Below are positions 44,096-52,582 of a DNA stretch of 64,000 bases, piece by piece. The notes beneath the pieces are model-generated. The model saw only the letters and a program-made list of their open reading frames with translations, was not told the DNA's origin and did no database searches. The stretch covers positions 21,020 to 85,019 of the forward strand of contig JAFPXY010000018.1 in the NCBI GenBank assembly GCA_017394515.1. Reading direction: 5' to 3'. Each line of letters opens with the position of its first letter. Within the stretch, counting starts at the first letter, position 1. A program made the translations under genes and the position numbers. This stretch comes from Bacillota bacterium. Lineage in GTDB: Bacteria > Bacillota > Clostridia > Peptostreptococcales > Anaerovoracaceae.

Positions 44096-45643
44096 ATGTC
44101 AGAATATGTAATTGAAATGAACCACATCCGGAAAGAGTTCCCCGGCATCGTGGCCAATGATGACATAACGCTCCAGCTGAAGAAGGGCGAGATCCACGCT
44201 CTTCTTGGCGAAAACGGAGCAGGCAAGTCCACCTTGATGAGCGTTCTTTTCGGTCTCTATCAGCCGGAAGCTGGCGAGATCAAAAAAGACGGCCAGGTCG
44301 TTAAGATCAATAACCCTAACGATGCTACGGCTCTTGGCATAGGAATGGTGCACCAGCACTTCAAACTCATTGAGGTATTTACGGTACTCGACAATATCAT
44401 CCTCGGTGCAGAGACCACCGGGGCTTTAGGGTTCTTGAAAAAAAAAGAAGCCAGAGAAAAGGTAATAGCTCTTTCAGAGAAATACGGTCTTAAGGTCGAC
44501 GTTGATGCCAAGGTTGAGGATATCACCGTAGGTATGCAGCAGAGAGTCGAGATCCTTAAGATGCTCTACAGAGATAACGACATCCTCATCTTTGACGAGC
44601 CTACAGCCGTACTTACTCCTCAGGAAATCGATGAACTTATGGAAATAATGAGAGGATTCGCCAAAGAGGGCAAGTCCATCTTATTCATCACGCATAAATT
44701 GAATGAGATCATGGCTGTATCCGACAGAGTTACTGTACTTCGTAAAGGTAAATACGTGGGTACCGTTAACACTAAGGATACCAATAAGCAAGAGCTTTCC
44801 AACATGATGGTAGGCCGTCCGGTACAGCTGGAGATCCATAAGAAACCGGCAACTCCCGGAGAGACCATCTTAAAGGTCGAAGGTCTGACAGTTCCTTCAA
44901 AGATCCATAAGAACAATGCGGTCAACAACGTTTCCTTTGAAGTACATGCGGGCGAAATTCTTTGCATAGCAGGTATCGACGGAAACGGACAGACAGAGCT
45001 TGTATATGGACTTACTGGACTTGAGAAAGCGTCAGCCGGAAAGATAACTCTTCTTGGACAGGACATTTCCAATGCGTCCATCAGAAAGAGAGCCCTTACC
45101 GGTATGTCCCACATTCCTGAGGACAGACATAAACACGGCCTCGTGCTTGGATATACTCTGGAGCAGAACATGGTGCTTCAGAAATACAGAGAGCCCAGAT
45201 TCCAGAACCACGGCTTCATCAAATTCGATGAGGTGAGAAAGTACTCTGAGAAGCTCATCAAGGACTTCGACGTACGTTCCGGTCAGGGACCTATCACCAT
45301 AGCACGATCCATGTCCGGAGGAAATCAGCAGAAGGCCATCATAGCTCGTGAACTTGACCGAGATGAACCTCTTCTGGTGGCGGTACAGCCTACCAGAGGT
45401 CTGGACGTAGGTGCCATCGAGCACATCCACGCTCAGATCGTAAACGAGAGAGACCAGGGACACGCTGTACTTCTGGTATCACTGGAACTTGAGGAGGTCA
45501 TGGGACTTTCCGACAGGATCCTGGTTATCTACGAAGGCGAGATCGTCGGTGAAGTAGATCCTAAGAAGACGACGCCTGAAGAACTCGGACTCTACATGTC
45601 CGGTGCTAAGCGTCAGAAAGAATTGGGAAAGGAGGCGGAATAA
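44096..45643 (+). CDS. Double ABC ATPase of a nucleoside-type importer
   Basis: A 515-residue protein with two ABC domains, as in RbsA and NupO/YufO. First domain: GENGAGKST, the VGMQQRVEILK signature replacing LSGGQ, and DEPTAVLTPQE. Second domain: GIDGNGQTE (degenerate Walker A), MSGGNQQK and VAVQPTRGLD (degenerate Walker B). One degenerate site is normal in this family. I chose ATG 44096, with AAGGTAAG before it; the frame is open from 44021 through the hairpin, without a ribosome binding site. Next gene begins at the following base. Confidence 0.93.
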   Translation: MSEYVIEMNHIRKEFPGIVANDDITLQLKKGEIHALLGENGAGKSTLMSVLFGLYQPEAGEIKKDGQVVKINNPNDATALGIGMVHQHFKLIEVFTVLDNIILGAETTGALGFLKKKEAREKVIALSEKYGLKVDVDAKVEDITVGMQQRVEILKMLYRDNDILIFDEPTAVLTPQEIDELMEIMRGFAKEGKSILFITHKLNEIMAVSDRVTVLRKGKYVGTVNTKDTNKQELSNMMVGRPVQLEIHKKPATPGETILKVEGLTVPSKIHKNNAVNNVSFEVHAGEILCIAGIDGNGQTELVYGLTGLEKASAGKITLLGQDISNASIRKRALTGMSHIPEDRHKHGLVLGYTLEQNMVLQKYREPRFQNHGFIKFDEVRKYSEKLIKDFDVRSGQGPITIARSMSGGNQQKAIIARELDRDEPLLVAVQPTRGLDVGAIEHIHAQIVNERDQGHAVLLVSLELEEVMGLSDRILVIYEGEIVGEVDPKKTTPEELGLYMSGAKRQKELGKEAE

Positions 45644-47008
45644 ATGCCAAGACTTGAACCTGGTACGGGTAAAACCAAATGGTATAGATCCGATGGGGCA
45701 GTGGCAGTATACTCCGCTCTGATCTCCATCCTGATCGGTATGGCCGTAGGAGCCATAATCGTAGTTGTAGTAGGACTTCTTAAGTCCAATATCTCACCGG
45801 CAGGTATCTGGGAAGGTATCAGACTGGTATTCCTGGGCGTATTCAGTACAGGAAGATCCGGCTCAGCCTTAAGCTTCGGATTCAACGGAGTAAACCTGGG
45901 CAACATGCTTTTCAGAGCTACACCTCTCATCATGACAGGTCTCTCTGTAGCTGTAGCCTTCAAGACCGGCCTCTTCAACATCGGAGCCGCAGGACAGTTC
46001 CTCATGGGAACCATGGGAACCCTTTCTGTAGGACTCTGGATGGGCTGGGCAGGAGTTCATCCATTCATCGCATGGATCTGCGCTTTCCTTACAGGAGTTA
46101 TCCTGGGAGGACTGTGGGGAGCAATTCCGGGCTTATTCAAAGCCTTCCTCAATATCAATGAAGTAATCACCTGTATCATGACCAACTGGATAGCAGCCAA
46201 TCTGGTCACTTGGTGGTTCGATTCCCATGAGATCTTTAAGAACTCCGCAGAAGGCGGCAAGGTAGGATATATCATTCCTCTTAAGAACGTCGGCGTAGTA
46301 ACACCTAAGATGCTCATGGATGTACTGTTCAAAGGATCACAGGCTAACGGAGGTTTCTGGATCGCAATTATCATTGCCATCGCAATGTGGATCATGATGA
46401 CCAAGACCACCTTCGGATATGAACTGAGAGCTTGCGGATCCAACAGACACGCAGCAAAATATGCCGGAATCAATGATAAGAAAAACATCATTCTTTCCAT
46501 GGCAATCGCAGGCTGCCTGGCAGCTGCCGGAGCATCACTCTATTATCTCTCCGGCAACACTGAGTTCTACTGGTCCACATACCAGAAGCTTCCTGCAGAA
46601 GGATTCAACGGTATCCCTGTAGCACTCCTTGCAGCTAACCATCCGATCGGAGTTATTTTCTCCGGAATATTCATGTCAATGCTGAATATCTCCGGTATCC
46701 AGCTGAAGTATCTGACAGCATATAACGAGTACATCTCCGATATCATCATCGCTGTTATCGTATATCTGTCAGCCTTCTCAATGCTCTTCAAGACCGTGCT
46801 TTCAAAGAAGCTCAGAAAGGGCACCGGCGGCAACGTAAACGCAGAGCCTGAACCGGTAAAGACTGAAGAAGCAGTACCGACTGAAGATGCGGAACCTGTT
46901 CCTGAGTTAAAGACCTTTGATGAAGAGGTTCGTGAAGATTACAAAGAACTGATGGGTGAATCAGCCGAAAAAGTTCAGACTGAATCTGAGGAAGGAGGCG
47001 AGATCTAA
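45644..47008 (+). CDS. ABC transporter permease (nucleoside type), acidic C-tail
   Basis: A 454-residue BPD_transp_2-family permease with about nine to ten membrane segments. Typical features: SGSALSFGFNGVNLGNMLFRATPLI (quoted in part: NLGNMLFRATPLI), FNIGAAGQFLMG, ACGSNRHAAKYAGI and GFNGIPVALLA. The last ~70 residues form a hydrophilic acidic tail (NAEPEPVKTEEAVPTEDAEP) not usual in the family. Starts directly after the ATPase stop; AAAGGAGG lies inside the end of the previous gene. Confidence 0.92.
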   Translation: MPRLEPGTGKTKWYRSDGAVAVYSALISILIGMAVGAIIVVVVGLLKSNISPAGIWEGIRLVFLGVFSTGRSGSALSFGFNGVNLGNMLFRATPLIMTGLSVAVAFKTGLFNIGAAGQFLMGTMGTLSVGLWMGWAGVHPFIAWICAFLTGVILGGLWGAIPGLFKAFLNINEVITCIMTNWIAANLVTWWFDSHEIFKNSAEGGKVGYIIPLKNVGVVTPKMLMDVLFKGSQANGGFWIAIIIAIAMWIMMTKTTFGYELRACGSNRHAAKYAGINDKKNIILSMAIAGCLAAAGASLYYLSGNTEFYWSTYQKLPAEGFNGIPVALLAANHPIGVIFSGIFMSMLNISGIQLKYLTAYNEYISDIIIAVIVYLSAFSMLFKTVLSKKLRKGTGGNVNAEPEPVKTEEAVPTEDAEPVPELKTFDEEVREDYKELMGESAEKVQTESEEGGEI

Positions 47009-48015
47009 TGGTATTCTTAATACAACAGACAATGCTTTATGCAGTTCCTCTTATGATAGTCGCCTTGGCCGGCGTTTGTGCTGAGCGTTCCGGCGTTATC
47101 AACCTGGCTCTCGAAGGTATCATGATCTTCGGCGCCTTCATGGGTGTAGTATTTGTCAGGATTTTCCAGGAAGCAGGCTGGACTCAGGATCAGGGTCAGA
47201 TCATCATGATCATCTCGCTGTTCCTGACCGGTATATGCGGTATAGCATTCTCCATGCTTCTGGCGTTCTCGGCCATCAACCTGAGAGCTGACCAGACCAT
47301 CGGTGGTACCGCACTTAACATGTTGGCTCCCGCTATCGTAATGTTCTTCATCTACATGATAGTACAGCAAAACACTATGGGCATGGCTTCCGGCGGTGCT
47401 GCAGGCTGGTTCATGATCAAGCCTCAGACCTTCGGACTTCCCAAAGGACATAGCTGGGGTCCCATCATCGACCTGTTCATCAACAAGGTATATCTCACAA
47501 CATATATCTGCATCATAATCTTCGTACTGGTATCCATCTTCCTGTATAAGACCAAGACAGGTTTAAGACTCAGATCCTGCGGTGAAAATCCTCAGGCCGC
47601 TGACTCACTGGGTATCAATGTACACAAGATGAGATATCTGGGCGTAGGTTTATCCGGTTTCCTGGCAGGCGTAGGCGGATTCACATTCTCCATGACAACC
47701 GCTAACATGACCTCCAACGGAGACGTTGCAGGCTATGGTTTCTTAGCGCTGGCTGTAATGATCTTCGGTAACTGGACACCTCTTAACATCGCCTTCGGAT
47801 CGATCCTCTTCGGTCTCTTCAAGTGTATCGCTGCTACATATGCTACACTTGATATCAACGGCGACGGAGTATACACTCTGAACGAACTGGGTATCAGCCC
47901 TTACGTTTACAGAATGCTTCCTTATATCATCACTCTCATAGTTCTGGCATTTACGTCGAAGAGCTCCAGAGTGCCAAAAGCGGAGGGAATTCCGTACGAT
48001 AAGGGACAGCGGTAA
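47008..48015 (+). CDS. ABC transporter permease (nucleoside type), second subunit
   Basis: A 335-residue BPD_transp_2 permease forming a heterodimer with the preceding one. Motifs: AERSGVINLALEGIMIFGAF, LRADQTIGGTALNM, RSCGENPQAADSLGINV, and GFLALAVMIFGNW. It overlaps the previous gene by one base (TAATG) and has RBS GAAGGAGG. Its last codons (GQR and stop) lie inside a 192-nt palindromic element, so its C-terminus may have been altered by that element. Confidence 0.92.
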   Translation: MVFLIQQTMLYAVPLMIVALAGVCAERSGVINLALEGIMIFGAFMGVVFVRIFQEAGWTQDQGQIIMIISLFLTGICGIAFSMLLAFSAINLRADQTIGGTALNMLAPAIVMFFIYMIVQQNTMGMASGGAAGWFMIKPQTFGLPKGHSWGPIIDLFINKVYLTTYICIIIFVLVSIFLYKTKTGLRLRSCGENPQAADSLGINVHKMRYLGVGLSGFLAGVGGFTFSMTTANMTSNGDVAGYGFLALAVMIFGNWTPLNIAFGSILFGLFKCIAATYATLDINGDGVYTLNELGISPYVYRMLPYIITLIVLAFTSKSSRVPKAEGIPYDKGQR

Positions 48016-48192
48016 CCATGTGCCTTCGGGTACTCAGTGCTCGTCGCTTCATTCGACTACAAATCAAAGACGCTCCTCTCGGGCGGATCGCTACAAATTA
48101 CGCGATCCGCAAACCGATCGAAGCGTCTTTTTCTTTGGTCGAATATTGCTCCTCGCAAAAGTGCCCGAAGGCAAAGATCACCGCTGTCCCTT
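48001..48192. repeat. 192-nt nested palindromic element
   Basis: Five sets of complementary arms nest inside each other: 48001-48012 with 48181-48192 (12 bp, perfect), 48022-48034 with 48160-48172 (13 bp, one wobble), 48051-48057 with 48138-48144, 48066-48074 with 48122-48130 (9 bp), and 48083-48091 with 48102-48110 (9 bp). The RNA would form one long, interrupted hairpin; TTTTTCTTT after the fourth arm can also act as a terminator for the ABC operon. The rest of the gap to 48287 holds only the ygiQ-type promoter. Confidence 0.9.
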
Positions 48193-48232
48193 CCATATGA
48201 AATTCCCTCTACGTGTTTAACGTCTGGGGGAG

Positions 48233-48261
48233 TTGCGCTATCGTTTTAAAAATGATACAAT
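48233..48261 (+). promoter_or_regulatory. Promoter of the YgiQ-methyltransferase pair
   Basis: TTGCGC (48233-48238), 17-nt spacer, TACAAT (48256-48261), 27 nt before the start codon. Confidence 0.6.
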
Positions 48262-48287
48262 ATGCCCATAAAAGTTTGGAGAATAAA

Positions 48288-50096
48288 ATGTTTTTGCCCA
48301 TCACAAAGGAAGAAGTGAATAAGAGAGGATGGAATGAGGTGGACTTCGTCATCGTCACGGGGGATGCGTATTGCGACCACCATTCTTTTGGTACGGCCAT
48401 AATTGGGCGGCTTTTGGAGCGCTACGGCTATAGGGTGGCGGTATTGCCTCAGCCGGATCATAAGTCGGCGGAAGATTTCAAGCGATTCGGTCGGCCCAGG
48501 CTTGGTTTCCTCATCAATTCCGGTGTGGTGGATTCCATGGTTAACAACTACTCGGTTTTTAAGCATAGACGTCGGGTGGATGAATATTCACCCGGGGGTA
48601 AGGCGGGAAGGCGGCCGGATAGGGCTGTCATAGTCTATTCCAACCGTGCCAGGGAGGCATACAAGGATGTGCCTATAATTATTGGTGGTCTGGAGGCGTC
48701 GCTTCGCAGGATGGGCCACTACGATTACTGGTCGGACAAGGTGAGACGTTCGGTGCTCCTGGATTCCAGGGCGGATCTTCTCATCTACGGCATGGGAGAG
48801 CATGCCATCCTGGAGATCGCGGAGGCCTTGGAGGGTGGCATCGACATCAGCCAGATTACCTGGATCCGCGGGATCTGCTACAGGACAGGGCAGGAGGGCT
48901 TGGCCAATATTTTGCCAGAGGATCGCATAGAACTTCCGGACTTTGAGGAGATCACAGAGTCCAAGAAGGCCTACGCTCACAGCTTCAAACTCCAGCACGA
49001 CAACATGGATTCCGTGACTGCCAAGACTCTTATAGAGAAGTATCCCGGCAATCAGTACGTGGTGCAGAATCCGCCTCAGCCACCACTTGAAAAGGCTGAG
49101 CTTGATGACATATATGCGCTTCCCTTTGAGAATGAGTGGCATCCGTCATATAACAGTGAAGGTGGAATCCCTGCCTTCAGGGAGATCAAGTTCTCCGTTG
49201 TGAGCTCCAGAGGATGCTTCGGTGGGTGCTCGTTTTGTGCTATCACCTATCATCAGGGGAGGCAGGTCAGGGCCAGATCCAAGGAGAGCATCGTAAGGGA
49301 GTGCAAGGCACTTACGGAGAAGCCAGATTTCAAGGGTTATATCCACGACGTGGGTGGGCCCACAGCCAACTTCAGATTCCCGGCTTGCAGCAAGCAGATC
49401 ACCAAGGGCGTCTGCAATCACAAGGATTGCCTTTATCCCGGTGTCTGCAAGGCCATGAAGGTGGACCACGAGGATTACATCGATGTGCTCCGGGCGGTCA
49501 GAAAGCTTCCGAAGGTCAAGAAAGTCTTCATCCGTTCCGGCATTCGCTATGATTATCTCATGGCGGATCCCAAGGCGGATAGATTCATAGATGAACTGGT
49601 GCGTTACCACGTGTCCGGCACGCTTAAGGTGGCGCCGGAACACATCTCAGACAGAGTTCTTTACTATATGAGAAAGCCCGGGAAGGATGTATTTTTGCGC
49701 TTCGTTGAAAAGTACAAGGCGGCTAATGAGCGCCTGGGGCTCAGGCAGTATCTCATACCATACCTGATCTCGTCCCATCCGGGTTCGACCTTGGAGGATG
49801 CGGTGGAGCTTGCGCTGTTCCTTAAGGATTACGGCTTCGTACCCGACCAGGTGCAGGATTTCTATCCGACACCGGGGACCATGGCCACCTGCATGTATTA
49901 CACAGGGCTCGATCCCATGACCATGAAGCCCGTGTACGTGGCGAAGGATCTGGAAGAGAAGAAGATGCAGCGTGCACTCATGCACTATAACAAGCCGGAG
50001 AACAGGGGCACCGTAGTGAAGGCGCTTAAGAAAGCCGGCAGAGAAGACTTGATAAACGTTTTGCTTAACGATAAAAGAAAGAGGACCGGAAGATGA
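48288..50096 (+). CDS. YgiQ family radical SAM protein
   Basis: A 602-residue radical SAM protein of the YgiQ/UPF0313 family, function unknown. N-terminal domain: FVIVTGDAYCDHHSFGTAIIG, GRPRLGFLINSGVVDSMVN, VIIGGLEASLRRMGHYDYW. The cluster motif CFGGCSFCA (CX3CX2C) lies about residue 310, with DVGGPTANFR and YLIPYLISSHPGST later. Start ATG 48288 has TTGGAGAATAAA before it; an upstream in-frame ATG (48213) has no RBS. It overlaps the methyltransferase gene by 4 nt. Confidence 0.92.
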   Translation: MFLPITKEEVNKRGWNEVDFVIVTGDAYCDHHSFGTAIIGRLLERYGYRVAVLPQPDHKSAEDFKRFGRPRLGFLINSGVVDSMVNNYSVFKHRRRVDEYSPGGKAGRRPDRAVIVYSNRAREAYKDVPIIIGGLEASLRRMGHYDYWSDKVRRSVLLDSRADLLIYGMGEHAILEIAEALEGGIDISQITWIRGICYRTGQEGLANILPEDRIELPDFEEITESKKAYAHSFKLQHDNMDSVTAKTLIEKYPGNQYVVQNPPQPPLEKAELDDIYALPFENEWHPSYNSEGGIPAFREIKFSVVSSRGCFGGCSFCAITYHQGRQVRARSKESIVRECKALTEKPDFKGYIHDVGGPTANFRFPACSKQITKGVCNHKDCLYPGVCKAMKVDHEDYIDVLRAVRKLPKVKKVFIRSGIRYDYLMADPKADRFIDELVRYHVSGTLKVAPEHISDRVLYYMRKPGKDVFLRFVEKYKAANERLGLRQYLIPYLISSHPGSTLEDAVELALFLKDYGFVPDQVQDFYPTPGTMATCMYYTGLDPMTMKPVYVAKDLEEKKMQRALMHYNKPENRGTVVKALKKAGREDLINVLLNDKRKRTGR

Positions 50097-51031
50097 GTCT
50101 TTTAAGGAATTTCGGGAAGGTCATTACGGCCTGCAAAAAAGAATACAAAAAGAAGCGTTTCGGGGAGTTCGAGTTGATGGAGGGCTACAGCGAGGGTTCT
50201 TTGCTGTGCGCCGGAGACAACGAGGATCTGATGAAATATCTTTTGCAAAAGCGCGACATGGCAGGGAAGATCCAGCAGATCTACATCGACCCACCGTTTT
50301 TCAGTAAGGCCACTTACGATGCGACGGTTAAGGTGACCAACGCCGATGGCGACGAAATCAAGATCAAAAAACGCGCCTACGAGGACATCTGGGAAGAGGG
50401 CATGGAGGAGTACCTTAAGATGATGGGCGTGCGCCTCATGCTCATGAAGGATCTCCTGGCCGACACCGGCACCATCTGGGTGCACCTGGACTGGCACGGC
50501 GTCTACTACGTGAAGGTCCTCATGGACGAGATCTTCGGCGAAAAGAACTTCGTAAACGAGATCGTTTGGACCTACAAGTCCGGTGGCTCATCCAAGTCTC
50601 ACTTCGCCAGAAAGCACGACTCCATCCTGGTCTACGCCAAAAGCAAAAAATATTATCTGGACATTCCCAAGGAGAAGTCCTACAACCGCGACTTCAAGCC
50701 TTATCGATTCAAGGGCGTGTCCGAATATCAGGACGAGATCGGCTGGTACACCCTGGTCAATATGAAGGATGTCTGGTCCATCGACATGGTGGGTCGTACT
50801 TCCAAGGAGCGCACGGGCTATGCCACTCAGAAGCCGGAAGCTCTTATTGAGAGGATACTTACGGCCGGCTCCAAAGAGGGTGATCTGGTGGCAGATTTCT
50901 TCTGCGGTTCAGCGACTCTGGCAGCCGTGGCGGAAAGAACCGGCCGCCGCTGGATCTGCTCTGACAACAGCGACGTGGCCATCCACAGCGCAAAAGCCAG
51001 ACTTGAAAACAAACAATTGAGTATGCTATAA
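50093..51031 (+). CDS. Orphan site-specific DNA methyltransferase (N4/N6 type)
   Basis: A 312-residue DNA methyltransferase. The catalytic motif IV is IDPPF (around residue 65) and the SAM-binding motif I is DFFCGSATLAAVAERTGR (near residue 275), so the order is that of the beta class, with TQKPEALIERI as motif X-like. This class includes type III Mod subunits and adenine or cytosine-N4 enzymes. No restriction enzyme gene is adjacent, so it may be solitary. Starts in the ATGA overlap with the radical SAM gene, which links its translation to an unrelated enzyme. Confidence 0.87.
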   Translation: MSLLRNFGKVITACKKEYKKKRFGEFELMEGYSEGSLLCAGDNEDLMKYLLQKRDMAGKIQQIYIDPPFFSKATYDATVKVTNADGDEIKIKKRAYEDIWEEGMEEYLKMMGVRLMLMKDLLADTGTIWVHLDWHGVYYVKVLMDEIFGEKNFVNEIVWTYKSGGSSKSHFARKHDSILVYAKSKKYYLDIPKEKSYNRDFKPYRFKGVSEYQDEIGWYTLVNMKDVWSIDMVGRTSKERTGYATQKPEALIERILTAGSKEGDLVADFFCGSATLAAVAERTGRRWICSDNSDVAIHSAKARLENKQLSML

Positions 51032-51067
51032 TATTTGTCGGCGCGGGCTTGCCCCGCGCTGCTACGC

Positions 51068-51142
51068 GTCCCGTTAGCTCAACGGATAGAGTGTCGGATT
51101 CCGAATCCGTAGATAGGGGTTCGATTCCCCTACGGGATACCA
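51068..51142 (+). tRNA. tRNA-Arg (CCG)
   Basis: Cloverleaf: acceptor GTCCCGT/ACGGGAT, D arm GCTC/GAGT, anticodon loop TTCCGAA with CCG (reads CGG), T arm AGGGG-TTCGATT-CCCCT, and an encoded CCA. Confidence 0.93.
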
Positions 51143-51143
51143 A

Positions 51144-51178
51144 CGAAAATGGAGAGGCTTAATACCTCTCCATTTTCG
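51144..51178 (+). terminator. Terminator after tRNA-Arg
   Basis: Perfect 14-bp stem (51144-51157 with 51165-51178) with a 7-nt loop; the stem end itself carries the TTTT tract. Confidence 0.85.
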
Positions 51179-51190
51179 TTATATACAGAT

Positions 51191-51329
51191 AGAAGGGGGA
51201 ATCGGACCCGAGAGAGCGCGACCGTCGTGAGACAGTCCGGTGGACTGTCGAACAGGGAGCGTGTCGAGCCGACTGAAAGAGGAGGCGAGACGGCAGTCTT
51301 GCTAGTTGGAAGAGAATCGAACCCCTGAG
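51191..51329 (-). repeat. tRNA-like inverted fragments downstream of tRNA-Arg
   Basis: On the minus strand, 51308-51329 contains AGGGGTTCGATTC, identical to the T arm of the adjacent tRNA-Arg, and 51191-51212 contains a related GGGTCCGATTCCCCC. Between them is a perfect hairpin (GACAGTCC 51231-51238 with GGACTGTC 51242-51249). No protein gene is credible here. Confidence 0.6.
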
Positions 51330-51340
51330 ATTTAGCCTGG

Positions 51341-51376
51341 GGTCCCTGAAACATTAAAAAATGATTGTCAGGGACC
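51341..51376. repeat. REP-like hairpin, copy 1
   Basis: GGTCCCTGA (51341-51349) pairs with TCAGGGACC (51368-51376) around an AT-rich loop. Confidence 0.75.
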
Positions 51377-51540
51377 TTGTTAAATAAGGTAGGGGGGTAT
51401 CCTGCGTTGACTTAACCCTGTAGCAAGGTCGTTTATTTTCTTTTTTTGTAGTTATTTGTCGGTTTATGTCAGAAAAAGTATGAATTGTCTCGCAAATGCG
51501 TTGCTTATTTTATGATGCTTGAAAAACTCCCTCGAAAAAG

Positions 51541-51576
51541 GGTCCCTGGCGGAGAGTTTTTTGCTCTACAGGGACC
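51541..51576. repeat. REP-like hairpin, copy 2
   Basis: GGTCCCTG (51541-51548) pairs with CAGGGACC (51569-51576); the loop region has its own AGAG/CTCT pairing. The stem sequence is the same as in copy 1, 200 nt away. Between 51377 and 51540 I see no gene. Confidence 0.75.
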
Positions 51577-51599
51577 TTTAACCATATTATTATCTTAAT

Positions 51600-51616
51600 A
51601 TACCCCCCGGGGGTAT
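51600..51616. promoter_or_regulatory. CsoR-like operator away from the copper operon
   Basis: ATACCCCCCGGGGGTAT has the same arms as the two csoR operators at 14118 and 14152. It lies 50 nt upstream of the -35 of the next gene, so its regulatory role is unclear. Confidence 0.6.
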
Positions 51617-51665
51617 ACGGGTCATTCTTGAATATGTAACATGCCTCCGATCGACCATCGATCGT

Positions 51666-51695
51666 TTGACTTTTCAATTACTCCAATGATATAAT
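51666..51695 (+). promoter_or_regulatory. Promoter of the membrane protein gene at 51722
   Basis: TTGACT (51666-51671), 18-nt spacer, TATAAT (51690-51695). An inverted repeat CGATCGaccatCGATCG (51648-51664) abuts the -35 and may be an operator. Confidence 0.7.
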
Positions 51696-51721
51696 GATTT
51701 AACTAAAGGGGGATTTGAATT

Positions 51722-52483
51722 ATGGAACAACGCACATATTTTGTTGAAGATGAGAAACAGTTCAACAGTAAAGAACACGTTTTGCTAAAGCGGCTGATAC
51801 CGCTGATATCAACGCTGATCATATTCGCCGTCAGCATCTGGTTCTTTAGAAGCAGCATCGGCATGGATCTGAGGTCAAGGCTGGTGATAGGCCTGATAAG
51901 CTTTTTCCCGGTGGCAATTTCATTGATCGTAACCATCATCAGTGTTTTTAAGTCGAAGAGCGCTAAGCAAAGGACCGGCATGGCTTTAGCCGCCCTGGCG
52001 GTTTTAGTGGCATTGGCATTATATTATGTTTCTGTTACTATTCCCGTCGCTCTGATGGAGGCGGATAACCCTGTAACTGACTCAAAGTACTATGAATACA
52101 AGGTGAATGATTCTGAGCTCCTGAGGGCTTTCCCGAAGGAGATACCTGAGGACGCAAAAGATGTCAGATTCCTTTACCAGCCCGGCGCCCTGCAGGGAGG
52201 CACAACGATCGAGCTCTGTTATGTCGATGAGAACATGACGCGGGAGAAGTTCGACAGCATGTACAAGGACAGGGCGAAGTGGACAGGCAGGTATGAAGAA
52301 TATTCTGAGATCGACGGACTTCTGGGAACTGCTTTTGAAGGTGATTTTAAAGGCAGAGATCACACCATTTATCTCATCGAAGCCGAAGGTGACGATTCCG
52401 GATATAACAATCACGGCAGATATCTCCTGGCGGCCTTTGACGAAAACACTAAGGAAGCAGTATATAAATACGAGAAGTGGTAG
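51722..52483 (+). CDS. Membrane protein of unknown function
   Basis: A 253-residue protein not recognised by me. A ~20-residue N-terminus precedes three hydrophobic segments (LIPLISTLIIFAVSIWFF, ISFFPVAISLIVTIISVF, ALAALAVLVALALYYVSVTI), after which ~150 hydrophilic residues probably lie outside the membrane. The last part contains a YEEYSEIDGLLGTAFEGDFKG-type segment (quoted in part: IDGLLGTAFEGDFKG). RBS AAGGGGGA. Single gene with its own promoter and a terminator behind it. Confidence 0.75.
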   Translation: MEQRTYFVEDEKQFNSKEHVLLKRLIPLISTLIIFAVSIWFFRSSIGMDLRSRLVIGLISFFPVAISLIVTIISVFKSKSAKQRTGMALAALAVLVALALYYVSVTIPVALMEADNPVTDSKYYEYKVNDSELLRAFPKEIPEDAKDVRFLYQPGALQGGTTIELCYVDENMTREKFDSMYKDRAKWTGRYEEYSEIDGLLGTAFEGDFKGRDHTIYLIEAEGDDSGYNNHGRYLLAAFDENTKEAVYKYEKW

Positions 52484-52550
52484 CCGCCGCAAATTGTACT
52501 TTCAAAAATACAAACAAATTTCAGAATTGGGCTGAAAGTAACGAAAACAT

Positions 52551-52568
52551 GTGATATCATAATATCAC
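52551..52568. promoter_or_regulatory. Operator-like palindrome before the Tad-like cluster
   Basis: GTGATAT (52551-52557) and ATATCAC (52562-52568) form a perfect inverted repeat with a 4-nt centre. The centre and right arm overlap a -10-like CATAAT, but I find no convincing -35. Confidence 0.5.
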
Positions 52569-52582
52569 TAAAAAAGAAACAG

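Noticed and set aside
48018..48249. Three overlapping plus-strand reading frames of 60-70 codons
   Set aside because: They all lie in the nested palindrome, lack ribosome binding sites and encode no recognisable protein; the open frames follow from the symmetric sequence.
51130..51354. Minus-strand 74-codon frame behind tRNA-Arg
   Set aside because: It runs through the tRNA-like fragments and the terminator; this kind of frame next to tRNA genes is a common false gene call.
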